In this document: piece by piece, positions 10,643 through 17,460 of the stretch
Layout of the letters: every line of letters starts with the position of its first letter
Position numbering within the stretch: the first letter of the stretch is position 1
Origin: an uncultured Ruminococcus sp.
GTDB lineage: Bacteria > Bacillota > Clostridia > Oscillospirales > Ruminococcaceae
DNA length: 18,288 nt
Assembly: GCA_947174965.1 (NCBI GenBank)
Contig: CAMWKY010000010.1
Location: 1-18,288 of the forward strand
Direction of reading: 5' to 3'
Made by a program: the position numbers and the translations under genes
The notes under the pieces: generated by a model
Seen by the model: only the letters and a program-made list of their open reading frames with translations
Database searches by the model: none
Told to the model about the DNA's origin: nothing

Positions 10643-11436
10643 TTTATTTTGCTATAGCTATTCTGCTCATATCTGCTATGCTCTTTATCGAAAACAGGCT
10701 GATTATTTTGTGCAGGCATGAAAAATTCGGGGACGGCATCAGAATTATGCACGTCTCCGATATTCACAAGGACAGAAAAGGTGCTGACAACTGCCGTATC
10801 TCTGAAACAGCTGAAAAAAAATCTCCTGATATGATTTTCATTACAGGAGATTTGATTTCAAGAAGTGAAACTGATTTCAAATCGGCAGAAATTCTGCTGA
10901 ATCGTCTTTGTGAAGTTGCACCTGTCTACATGGTTTTCGGTAATCATGAGCAGAGTATAGATGAAAAATATATGCCTGAACTGGAAAAAATGCTTGAAAA
11001 TACAAAAGTTCAGTTGCTTAACAATTGCGGAGAGTACATACAGATAAAAAACAGAAAGTTCTGTATATGCGGTGTCGTGCCAAAATATACCGCTTACAAG
11101 AAAAATGACAGCTACAGAAATCCCGATAATTTCACAAGCAAGGATATGACGGAGCTTATGGGCGCAAAACCTTATGGAAATATACTTCTGCTTGCTCATA
11201 ATCCGCTATGGGCTGATGTCTATGCAGAATGGGGTGCAGACTATACTTTCAGCGGTCATGTTCACGGCGGTGCAGTACGAATTTTCGGAAAAGGTGTTCT
11301 GTCACCAGAAAGAAAGCTGTTTCCGAAATATTCCAAAGGCGTATACACTGTCGGAGAAATGAAACTATGTGTTTCGGGCGGTATCGGCAAGCTACGATTA
11401 TTCAATCCGCCTGAAATTGTATTCTATGAACTGTAA
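10639..11436 (+). CDS. Membrane-anchored calcineurin-like metallophosphoesterase
   Basis: This 265-residue protein has an N-terminal hydrophobic anchor (about residues 1-17) followed by a metallophosphoesterase domain. The metal-binding motifs are in order: D41 and H43 (HVSDIH), GD71, GN102H103E, H187NP and GH207VH209GG. This arrangement resembles the YkuE/YaeI group of membrane-associated phosphoesterases; substrates are uncertain, and lipid or nucleotide phosphoesters are possible. The GTG start overlaps the gyrA stop (GTGA), so it is translationally coupled to gyrA. It ends one base before the convergent ytaF stop. Confidence 0.9.
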   Translation: MIYFAIAILLISAMLFIENRLIILCRHEKFGDGIRIMHVSDIHKDRKGADNCRISETAEKKSPDMIFITGDLISRSETDFKSAEILLNRLCEVAPVYMVFGNHEQSIDEKYMPELEKMLENTKVQLLNNCGEYIQIKNRKFCICGVVPKYTAYKKNDSYRNPDNFTSKDMTELMGAKPYGNILLLAHNPLWADVYAEWGADYTFSGHVHGGAVRIFGKGVLSPERKLFPKYSKGVYTVGEMKLCVSGGIGKLRLFNPPEIVFYEL

Positions 11437-11437
11437 A

Positions 11438-12058
11438 TCACCTCAAAAACTCAAACACCGCAAATCCTATCAGAAATACCCCCGCAAGCCATGAGAAATC
11501 ATGATTCAATGACGCTATCTTCCTGCCGAAAAGTGTTCCCATTGCAAGAGCAACAAATCCGATTGCAAATGCATACACTCCCGACAGCAACGGATTTATT
11601 TTATTGAAACCACAGCTTATACCCGTTGAAGCTGAATCAAGCGAGCTTGCCAATGCAAGAGAAATCGCCTCATATGCTGAAAGTGTCTGCGAGCCGTCGG
11701 AATCGGCGGAAGTTTCGTCAAGATACAGTTTTACTATGATTCCGCTTGAACCCATTTTAAACGCTTTTTCGTCCTGATTGGAAAGTTTATGCACAATAGT
11801 TCTTATAATACTCTTGAAAATATTAATCAAGCCTATAGCGGTCAAAATTATAAATCCTGCTGTACTGCATATTTCGGGCTTTATAAAATGACCTGCAAAA
11901 TCCGACAGAAAAAGGGATATTCCTAAAACAACAGCACCCATAAGGTTTATTATAAATGCCGACAGCATAGGGATTTTTATGTCACTGCTCCGATATGCAA
12001 CAGCTGTCAGAAATGTATCTGCACTGACTATCAATGCAAGCAATAATTCTTCATTCAA
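11438..12058 (-). CDS. ytaF: Sporulation membrane protein YtaF (MntP-like fold)
   Basis: 206 residues, about six transmembrane helices. Two internal half-repeats have matching acidic helix motifs: SADTFLTAVAY at residues 12-22 and SLDSASTGISCG at 139-150. That duplication is typical of the MntP/YtaF family, and the short polar loop (about 92-128) fits YtaF better than the manganese exporter MntP. The start is TTG at 12058 with GGAGGTG 8-14 nt upstream; no in-frame ATG is near. It converges with the phosphoesterase gene at a one-base gap, so the two transcripts must overlap or share a terminator. The name is from pattern recognition; manganese export remains an alternative. Confidence 0.8.
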   Translation of the reverse strand: MNEELLLALIVSADTFLTAVAYRSSDIKIPMLSAFIINLMGAVVLGISLFLSDFAGHFIKPEICSTAGFIILTAIGLINIFKSIIRTIVHKLSNQDEKAFKMGSSGIIVKLYLDETSADSDGSQTLSAYEAISLALASSLDSASTGISCGFNKINPLLSGVYAFAIGFVALAMGTLFGRKIASLNHDFSWLAGVFLIGFAVFEFLR

Positions 12059-12069
12059 GGGTATTCACC

Positions 12070-12098
12070 TCCGCTGTATAGTATGAAAATACAGCGGA
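12070..12098 (-). promoter_or_regulatory. Hairpin overlapping the ytaF ribosome-binding site
   Basis: TCCGCTGTAT (12070-12079) and ATACAGCGGA (12089-12098) form a perfect 10-bp inverted repeat with a 9-nt loop. In the ytaF mRNA, the strand nearest the start codon ends in GGA, the first bases of the GGAGGTG ribosome-binding site. Folding could therefore limit ribosome access, or the dyad could be a DNA operator. Confidence 0.5.
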
Positions 12099-12139
12099 AA
12101 TGGTGAAAAAAATCAGCAGTAAAAAATTATTTCAGATTA

Positions 12140-12168
12140 TTGACAATGCGTATGATGTATGATATAAT
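12140..12168 (+). promoter_or_regulatory. Perfect-consensus housekeeping promoter
   Basis: TTGACA (12140-12145), a 17-bp spacer and TATAAT (12163-12168) match the consensus exactly. Transcription would start near 12175 and run rightwards. The next plus-strand gene is rsuA at 12699, so the transcript would have a ~520-nt leader antisense to the whole DUF4830-like gene. A weak minus-strand candidate for ytaF (TTGTCA then TTTACT) shares the -35 bases. Confidence 0.7.
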
Positions 12169-12194
12169 TGATATATAATAACAAGACAGGTAAA

Positions 12195-12617
12195 TCAGCT
12201 TACAGGGATTTTTTCGTTGTTTCCGTATACAACAGATGCAATCGCAGTATTATCACAAACAAGAAGTTCAGCAAGCATTTTCTCATTATTCGGGCTGTAA
12301 TTTATTACTTCATATGTGTATACTTTTGCTTCACGTCCTGCATATTCACGCAAAGGAAGTCCCTGCTTATCCTGAATTACTGCATATTCTTCATATGCTT
12401 CAGAAAATGTTGACGGAATTGTTATATCTTTTTCCGAAATTTCATCAACTTCCCACCCATGAGATGCAAAATATGCTTTTCTGTGGGCTGTGTCTGATGC
12501 ATCTGTCCTTGCGCTTCCAATGTTGTCCTGCGTTTCCTTGTTATCAGGCGAAATTATAATGACGGCACACAAAGCCAATGCAACAGCAACAACAGATATG
12601 ACAAATTTTTTGGACAT
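12195..12617 (-). CDS. DUF4830-like membrane-anchored or exported protein
   Basis: 140 residues from the ATG at 12617: a basic start (MSKKF), a hydrophobic segment (about residues 5-24) and a soluble domain. The domain contains R..YFASHGWEVDE, ITIPSTFSEAYEEYAVIQDKQGLPLREYAGREAKVYTYEVINY and a C-terminal strand region; this pattern matches DUF4830. The chosen start is preceded by GAGGAG/GGAGTGG. An upstream in-frame ATG at 12665 would add 16 residues ahead of the signal and is less likely. No proper lipobox is present (LALC). It is transcribed divergently from rsuA. The function is unknown. Confidence 0.78.
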   Translation of the reverse strand: MSKKFVISVVAVALALCAVIIISPDNKETQDNIGSARTDASDTAHRKAYFASHGWEVDEISEKDITIPSTFSEAYEEYAVIQDKQGLPLREYAGREAKVYTYEVINYSPNNEKMLAELLVCDNTAIASVVYGNNEKIPVS

Positions 12618-12698
12618 AATAAACCACTCCTCGAATAATTTTCGTCTGCTAATTATTATTCGCAAAGAGTGTGTATTTATTCCGAAAGGAGCTAAAAA

Positions 12699-13478
12699 AT
12701 GCCATTTATCAGACTTGATAAGTTTATTTCAGAAAGAACAGAATATACACGCTCACAAATTAAAGCATCTGCATCAGACGGAAAAATTACTGTTGACGGC
12801 AAGATTATAAAAAAATCTGATTTCAAAATAGATTCAGAAACCGCAGATGTTACAATATGCGGTGAAACGGTCAGAAATCAGCCTTACAGATATATTCTTA
12901 TGAATAAGCCTGACGGCTATGTCAGCTCTACAGAAGATAATGACGGCATAAGTGTTCTCAAACTCGTTCCGCCTGAAATGAAAACAAAGGGTCTTTTTCC
13001 TGCCGGTCGGCTTGACAAAGATTCTCTTGGTGCGTTACTTATAACAAACGACGGTGAACTTGCTCACAAAATTCTCTCGCCTAAAAATCACATACCTAAA
13101 ATCTACATTGTGAAACTTGCCAAACCGTTTCAAAGTAAATATATTGACTTATTCTGGAAAGGCATAGTTTTAGGCGACGGGGAAGTGTGTCTGCCCGCAA
13201 GGGTTAAAAGCATGAAAAACTGCGATAACATGGCATTTGTTGAACTGTTTGAGGGAAAATTTCATCAGGTTAAAAGAATGTTTTCGGCTGTTGAGAATCA
13301 TGTTGAGAAACTGATGCGGATTTCTGTAGGGGGAGTGATTCTCCCCGAAAAACTGGGATTTGGAGAGTGTATGGAATTATTGCACAAAGATGTTGAAAAC
13401 TTATTTTCACACCCCGATTTTGACCGTTTCTGCGACAATTTTTTTAGCGAATTTTCGGCAAATCCTCTAAATAAATAA
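12699..13478 (+). CDS. rsuA: 16S rRNA pseudouridine synthase, RsuA type
   Basis: 259 residues: an N-terminal S4 RNA-binding domain (about 3-58, IRLDKFISERTEYTRSQIK) followed by a pseudouridine synthase domain. The catalytic aspartate is D106 in PAGRLDKDSLG. The segments HKILSPKNHIPKIYIVKL and EGKFHQVKRMFSAVENHV match RsuA (16S U516 in E. coli) better than RluB or RluF. It has a clear ribosome-binding site (AAAGGAG) before the ATG. A near promoter is not obvious; the strong promoter at 12140 may drive it. Confidence 0.9.
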   Translation: MPFIRLDKFISERTEYTRSQIKASASDGKITVDGKIIKKSDFKIDSETADVTICGETVRNQPYRYILMNKPDGYVSSTEDNDGISVLKLVPPEMKTKGLFPAGRLDKDSLGALLITNDGELAHKILSPKNHIPKIYIVKLAKPFQSKYIDLFWKGIVLGDGEVCLPARVKSMKNCDNMAFVELFEGKFHQVKRMFSAVENHVEKLMRISVGGVILPEKLGFGECMELLHKDVENLFSHPDFDRFCDNFFSEFSANPLNK

Positions 13479-13502
13479 TGTCAACTTTGTCAATTAAGCA
13501 TC

Positions 13503-13531
13503 TTGAAATATTTTTCAAAAAATGTTATTAT
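13503..13531 (+). promoter_or_regulatory. Promoter of the ABC ATPase gene
   Basis: TTGAAA (13503-13508), a 17-bp spacer and TATTAT (13526-13531), with an upstream TGT (13523-13525) giving an extended -10. It lies 65 bp before the ABC ATPase start codon. Confidence 0.65.
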
Positions 13532-13540
13532 ATTATTATA

Positions 13541-13565
13541 GCTGATAATGCGTAAATTTATCAGC
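13541..13565 (+). promoter_or_regulatory. Inverted repeat at the transcription start of the ABC ATPase gene
   Basis: GCTGATAA (13541-13548) and TTATCAGC (13558-13565) are perfect 8-bp arms around 9 bp, starting about 10 bp after the -10 element. The position suits a repressor operator or a 5' mRNA stabilising hairpin. The related words CTGATAAC and GTTATCAG form an internal stem in the second RNA element downstream (14925-14932 and 15007-15014); this similarity may be chance. Confidence 0.55.
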
Positions 13566-13595
13566 AAGAAAATTTGTACTGGAGGATAATTATAA

Positions 13596-14726
13596 ATGGC
13601 AGGTTTAACACTTAAAAATATTCAGAAAAAATATCCTGGCGGTTTCCATGCTGTTCATGATGTTAATTTAGAAATCAGAGATAAGGAGTTTATCGTTTTG
13701 GTAGGACCTTCGGGTTGCGGTAAATCTACAACTCTCCGTATGATAGCAGGACTTGAGGAAATTTCAGAGGGCGAACTCTATATCGGTGACCGCCTTGTTA
13801 ATGATATTGCACCAAAGGACAGAGATATAGCTATGGTTTTCCAGAACTACGCTCTCTATCCGCATATGACAGTTTTCGAGAACATGGCTTTCGGTCTTAA
13901 ACTCCGTAAAGTTCCAAAGGACGAAATCGACAGAAAAGTAAACGAAGCTGCAAAGATTCTTGACCTTGCACATCTCCTTGACAGAAAACCACGTGCTATG
14001 TCAGGTGGTCAGTGTCAGCGTGTTGCTTTAGGTCGTTGTATCGTTCGTTCACCTAAAGTATTCCTCCTTGATGAGCCTCTCTCAAACCTTGACGCTAAAC
14101 TTCGTGCGCAGATGAGAACAGAGATTTCTAAAATCCACAAGAAACTTGGTACAACTTTCATCTACGTAACTCACGACCAGACAGAAGCTATGACAATGGG
14201 CGACAGAATCGTTTGTATGAAAGACGGCTGGATTCAGCAGGTTGATACTCCGCAGAATCTCTATGAAAGACCTGTAAACAAGTTCGTTGCAGGATTCCTC
14301 GGCTCTCCTCAAATGAACTTCATTGATGCTGTTCTCCGTCAGGACTATGGTCAGTATATCGTTGAGTTCGGCGGTGAGGGAAGAAATGGCAGAAGATATG
14401 AAATTATCGTTCCTGAATCAAAGGTAAATGATAATCTCGCAAGATACGTAAACAGAGAAATTGTTCTTGGTATCCGTCCGGAAAGTATTCATGATGAGGA
14501 AATGTATCTCTCAAACGCTACAACAGGTGTTATTGATGCTTATGTTGAGCTTACTGAAATGATGGGTGCTGAAATCTATCTCTATCTCACTTGCGAAGGC
14601 AACAACCTTACAGCAAGAGTTAGTCCTCGTTCAACAGCAAGAATCGGTGACGAAATCAAGATTGCTATTGACCCGAACAGAATCCATCTCTTTGACAAGG
14701 AATCAGACAAGACTATTATCAACTGA
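13596..14726 (+). CDS. Sugar ABC transporter ATPase, MsmK/UgpC/MalK type
   Basis: 376 residues. The nucleotide-binding domain has Walker A GPSGCGKST (37-45), the Q-loop at Q83, signature MSGGQCQRVALGR (135-147), Walker B VFLLDEPLSNLD (155-166) and the switch histidine H193. A C-terminal TOBE-type regulatory domain follows (about 235-370). This is the CUT1 carbohydrate-importer ATPase family. No permease or binding-protein gene adjoins it, as is common for shared ATPases such as MsmK that energise several sugar importers. It has its own promoter, an operator-like dyad and a good ribosome-binding site (GGAGGA). The substrate cannot be told from sequence. Confidence 0.93.
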   Translation: MAGLTLKNIQKKYPGGFHAVHDVNLEIRDKEFIVLVGPSGCGKSTTLRMIAGLEEISEGELYIGDRLVNDIAPKDRDIAMVFQNYALYPHMTVFENMAFGLKLRKVPKDEIDRKVNEAAKILDLAHLLDRKPRAMSGGQCQRVALGRCIVRSPKVFLLDEPLSNLDAKLRAQMRTEISKIHKKLGTTFIYVTHDQTEAMTMGDRIVCMKDGWIQQVDTPQNLYERPVNKFVAGFLGSPQMNFIDAVLRQDYGQYIVEFGGEGRNGRRYEIIVPESKVNDNLARYVNREIVLGIRPESIHDEEMYLSNATTGVIDAYVELTEMMGAEIYLYLTCEGNNLTARVSPRSTARIGDEIKIAIDPNRIHLFDKESDKTIIN

Positions 14727-14743
14727 TTTTTCCTTGAATAACA

Positions 14744-14870
14744 ACAAAGGCAGACGTGCTGTGCATTACATGATAGCTTCCTTTTATTGATGACGCTGTT
14801 ACTTCCCACATTTTGGGGAGGCAGAAATGAAAAATGTATGGCTGTATGTTATCGGACTGTCTGCCTTTGT
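14744..14870 (+). ncRNA. Structured RNA element, copy 1 of a tandem pair
   Basis: A perfect 12-bp closing stem joins ACAAAGGCAGAC (14744-14755) to GTCTGCCTTTGT (14859-14870). Inside, ACATGATAGC (14768-14777) can pair with GCTGTATGT (14841-14849) with one bulge, and CTTCCC (14802-14807) with GGGGAG (14815-14820). Copy 2 shares the closing stem, the following GTG, TGATARCTTCCTTTTRTT, AAAATGT and GTTATC near the 3' side, while the rest differs. No T-run follows copy 1. It begins 17 bp after the ABC ATPase stop, leaving little room for a separate promoter. I do not recognise the family. Confidence 0.6.
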
Positions 14871-14891
14871 ATTTCAAAATACTAAATATCA

Positions 14892-15028
14892 CAAAGGCAG
14901 ACGTGTTCTTTACCTGCTGGGTTGCTGATAACTTCCTTTTGTTAACAGGTGAGTAGTCCTCGGGACTGCACACACAAAATGTCGGCGGTAACTTACAGAA
15001 TTGCGTGTTATCAGATTGTCTGCCTTTG
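14892..15028 (+). ncRNA. Structured RNA element, copy 2 of a tandem pair
   Basis: An 11-bp closing stem joins CAAAGGCAGAC (14892-14902) to GTCTGCCTTTG (15018-15028), the same sequence as copy 1. Inside are a perfect 8-bp stem, CTGATAAC (14925-14932) with GTTATCAG (15007-15014), and a 7-bp hairpin with a 3-nt loop at 14953-14969 (GTAGTCC/GGACTGC with one G-U). It starts 21 bp after copy 1 and runs into six Ts, so its closing stem doubles as a terminator stem. It lies directly upstream of the dipeptidase ribosome-binding site, which would suit a cis-regulator. Confidence 0.6.
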
Positions 15029-15035
15029 CTTTTTT
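15018..15035 (+). terminator. Terminator-like 3' end of the tandem RNA region
   Basis: This is the 3' arm of the copy 2 closing stem (GTCTGCCTTTG), followed by C and six Ts (15030-15035). The stem encloses ~115 nt rather than a tight loop, so efficiency would depend on the inner fold. It is the only terminator-like signal after the ABC ATPase gene. Confidence 0.5.
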
Positions 15036-15052
15036 GTGTGTGGTGAATCGTT

Positions 15053-16306
15053 TTGAGTATGATAAGAGAGTATCTCGAATCCCATAAAGAAGAAATGTTC
15101 AGCTTTCTTGCTGAACTTGTTGCAGTGAGAAGTGTTCAGAATGAACCGAACGGACAGTTTCCATTTGGAAAAAAGCCTGCAAAGGCTCTTGAAAAAATGC
15201 TGAAAAAATGTTCCGAATACGGCTTTATTACTGAAAATATCGACTGGTATGCCGGCTCTGCTGATTTTGATTCAACAGCACCTGCGCTTGCTATACTCTC
15301 ACATCTTGATGTCGTACCAGAGGGAACAGGCTGGAGCAGTGACCCGTTTGTGCTTAAACGTAAGGACGGCAAGCTGATTGGTCGTGGCACTTGTGATGAC
15401 AAAGGTCCTGCTGTTGCTTCTCTTTTCGCACTCAAAGCTATAAAAAACCTCAATATACCGCTGAAAAAAGGTGTGCGCCTTATTTTCGGTACGAATGAGG
15501 AAAATGGCTCTGCTGATTTGATTTACTACAGACAAAAAAGAAGTCTTCCGCCTATGGTGTTCACTCCCGACGGCGAATATCCTGTTATAAACGGTGAAAA
15601 AGGTATGTTGAGAGTATATTTTTCTGCTGATTATAATGGTGCAGAAATAAACGGCGGTGAGGTTATAAACGCTGTTCCGCAGAATTGCTCTATAGCGGAC
15701 GGTGAACGGTGCGCCACGCTCTACAGCGGGAAATCAGCTCATGCTTCAACTCCCGAAAAAGGCGACAATGCTATTACTAAATGTCTGTCCGTTGAGGGCA
15801 GGGGAATCAGTCTTCTTGACGGTCTTGCACATCTCTTTCCGCACGGCGAATGGGACGGAAAGTCAATTTTTGGTGATATTTCAGGTATTACCTGCGTTCT
15901 TTCGCTCCTCAATACAAGACAAAATCGTCTCTATGGCGGTATCGACATAAGATTTCCACTTGAAAGAACAAAATCCGAAATCGGTGGAATTATCTGCGGA
16001 AAACTTCGGGAAATAGGCTTTGAGATTGATTCCTGTGACGGTTCTGAACCGCATTACACTGACGAAAACAGTGAGTTTGTACAGGCTTTGCTCCGTGTGT
16101 ACGAAAAAGTTACGGGAGATAAAGGCAGATGTATAACAATCGGCGGAGGAACTTATGTGCATGATGTTGAGGGCGGTGTTGCATTTGGTGCGACTTTTCC
16201 ACATGAGGAAAATAATATGCACTCCGCAGATGAATTTATAACAGAGGAAAATCTTCTGAAAAATGCGGAAATAATGGCAGAAGCTATTATTGAATTGTGC
16301 GGTTGA
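15053..16306 (+). CDS. M20-family metallodipeptidase, PepV/Sapep type
   Basis: 417 residues. Zinc or manganese ligands and catalytic residues lie in the M20 pattern: H84 and D86 (SHLDVVPEG), the bridging Asp in GRGTCDDKGP (115-116), catalytic E149/E150 (GTNEENGS), D173 (FTPDGEYP) and a C-terminal His in NNMHSADEF. The family cleaves dipeptides in the cytoplasm during peptide utilisation. It is shorter than Lactobacillus PepV (about 470), the difference probably lying in the lid domain. The TTG start at 15053 has GGTGA about 7 nt upstream; the ATG at 15059 is an alternative. It is preceded by the tandem RNA elements and followed by a strong terminator. Confidence 0.9.
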   Translation: MSMIREYLESHKEEMFSFLAELVAVRSVQNEPNGQFPFGKKPAKALEKMLKKCSEYGFITENIDWYAGSADFDSTAPALAILSHLDVVPEGTGWSSDPFVLKRKDGKLIGRGTCDDKGPAVASLFALKAIKNLNIPLKKGVRLIFGTNEENGSADLIYYRQKRSLPPMVFTPDGEYPVINGEKGMLRVYFSADYNGAEINGGEVINAVPQNCSIADGERCATLYSGKSAHASTPEKGDNAITKCLSVEGRGISLLDGLAHLFPHGEWDGKSIFGDISGITCVLSLLNTRQNRLYGGIDIRFPLERTKSEIGGIICGKLREIGFEIDSCDGSEPHYTDENSEFVQALLRVYEKVTGDKGRCITIGGGTYVHDVEGGVAFGATFPHEENNMHSADEFITEENLLKNAEIMAEAIIELCG

Positions 16307-16341
16307 GAAAAAGAAAGATTTAGTTAAAAATTTTAATGTAT

Positions 16342-16368
16342 TCCCTGCTTTAAAGCAGGGATTTTTTT
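16342..16368 (+). terminator. Intrinsic terminator after the dipeptidase gene
   Basis: A perfect 20-bp palindrome (16342-16361, arms TCCCTGCTTT/AAAGCAGGGA) is followed by seven Ts (16362-16368). It terminates plus-strand transcription. It directly abuts the stop codon of the convergent lipoprotein gene, but on the minus strand it lacks a clear T-run. Confidence 0.9.
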
Positions 16369-16720
16369 ATTCTGCTGTCGTATATGTTGTCTCTGTATCG
16401 TTGTCAACCATATCACTTACCGCAGAACTTACATCAGTTATGATATTCTCTCCAGCGTCTTCCACGTCGTCAACTGCATCTCTGATTCCGTCTTTCACAT
16501 CGGACACGCCGTCGGAAACGTCATTGGAAAAGTTGTCGTTTCGGTTGTCGTCATGTCTGTTGTCCGTGACGTTGTTGTCGTAGCGGTCGGAATTTCCGTT
16601 GCCATAGTCATGCTGTTCATAGTATGAGCCTGAATCTATGTTATCATTACCGTTGTCACCGCAGGCAGTGAAAAAAACAGAAGTAAAAAGGAGTGATACT
16701 AAAGTTAAAACTTTTTTCAT
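16367..16720 (-). CDS. Small Asp/Asn-rich lipoprotein
   Basis: 117 residues. A lipoprotein signal peptide has basic KK, a hydrophobic core and lipobox FTAC with Cys20. After it comes a low-complexity stretch rich in D, N, G and S with several H and Y (about 21-70). A repeating D-V/I amphipathic stretch follows (about 70-108, e.g. SDGVSDVKDGIRDAVDDVED). The mature protein would be surface-anchored and strongly acidic; ion binding is possible but unproven. The ribosome-binding site is weak (GAAAGAAATGG). No enzyme motif is seen. Confidence 0.75.
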   Translation of the reverse strand: MKKVLTLVSLLFTSVFFTACGDNGNDNIDSGSYYEQHDYGNGNSDRYDNNVTDNRHDDNRNDNFSNDVSDGVSDVKDGIRDAVDDVEDAGENIITDVSSAVSDMVDNDTETTYTTAE

Positions 16721-16744
16721 ATTACCATTTCTTTCATTTAGACT

Positions 16745-16762
16745 TATTGCATTTCTGCAATA
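16745..16762 (-). promoter_or_regulatory. Inverted repeat upstream of the lipoprotein gene
   Basis: TATTGCA and TGCAATA form perfect 7-bp arms with a 4-bp centre, 25 bp upstream of the lipoprotein start codon. This may be an operator or 5' leader hairpin. A loosely matching minus-strand -10 (TATAAT, revcomp near 16810-16815) lies upstream. Confidence 0.4.
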
Positions 16763-17097
16763 TGAAATGTAGTATGTCCTTTTTTGAAAAATTTATACCC
16801 GCTGTCAGATTATAATTATGAAATTTTTATGAACGGCAATCAGGTTTTCCACAAAGTTTTCAACATTTCAACATCAAAAAGTTGAAAACCCTGTTGAAAC
16901 ACAAAAAATTGCTGTTAAATTTTTTAATAGTAGTTACAATTTATTCATCACTTTTGACTGTTGAAAACTTTTTCTAATTGTGAACTTTTTGTTAATTTTT
17001 CGAGGAGTTTTCCACATAACTTTCAACAAAGTTTTCAACATTTTTTGAGTTGAAGCACTCCTCGTTAAATTCACTTTGTAACCATTTAAATCAAGGG

Positions 17098-17183
17098 TTT
17101 TCAACACAACTTTCAACAGTTTTCCACACTGTTTCAACAGGTTTTCCACAGTATTTTTGAGCTAAACTAACAGGTTTTCAACA
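17098..17183. repeat. 86-bp direct repeat, copy A
   Basis: Identical to 17375-17460 except for one base (A at 17108, G at 17385). It contains two TTTTCCACA and two TTTTCAACA sites plus the unique word GAGCTAAACTAACAGG. The offset between copies is 277 bp. Confidence 0.9.
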
Positions 17184-17374
17184 ATGACAATGTTGAAATT
17201 CTGATTTTTTTGATACCTGAAAAATCCCTGTAAATCGAGATTCTTAAAAATCTTTCAACACGTTTCAACAGGTTTTCCACAGAGTTTTCAACAAAGTTTT
17301 CCACAGAGTTTTCAACATTCAACACTATTTTTCTCGCCTTTTTCGTGAACTTTTTTGGTGCAACTTTGGAGTAC

Positions 17375-17460
17375 TTTTCAACACGACTTTCAACAGTTTT
17401 CCACACTGTTTCAACAGGTTTTCCACAGTATTTTTGAGCTAAACTAACAGGTTTTCAACA
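17375..17460. repeat. 86-bp direct repeat, copy B
   Basis: Second copy of the repeat at 17098-17183, 85 of 86 bases identical. The high identity in non-coding DNA suggests a recent duplication or ongoing homogenisation within the array. Confidence 0.9.

Noticed and set aside
12168..12413. 81-residue plus-strand frame after the consensus promoter
   Set aside because: It starts inside the -10 element, so it could not be translated from that transcript, and it lies antisense to the DUF4830-like gene.
12618..12665. Longer start for the DUF4830-like protein
   Set aside because: The extra 16 residues precede a normal MSKK signal-anchor start that has its own ribosome-binding site.
14744..15028. 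Pair of MITE-like insertions with 12-bp terminal repeats
   Set aside because: There are no target-site duplications I can see. The inner parts share structured words rather than uniform identity, and the second copy ends in a terminator-like T-run. Not fully excluded.
14744..15028. Known riboswitch classes (glycine, c-di-GMP-I, THF, ydaO, guanidine)
   Set aside because: The conserved core words of these classes, as I know them, are not present.
16934..17406. Two minus-strand open frames in the second array
   Set aside because: Their residues (VENSVENFVENSVEN, MLKTLLKVMWKT) are reading of TTTTCCACA/TTTCAACA repeats. They are artefacts of base composition.
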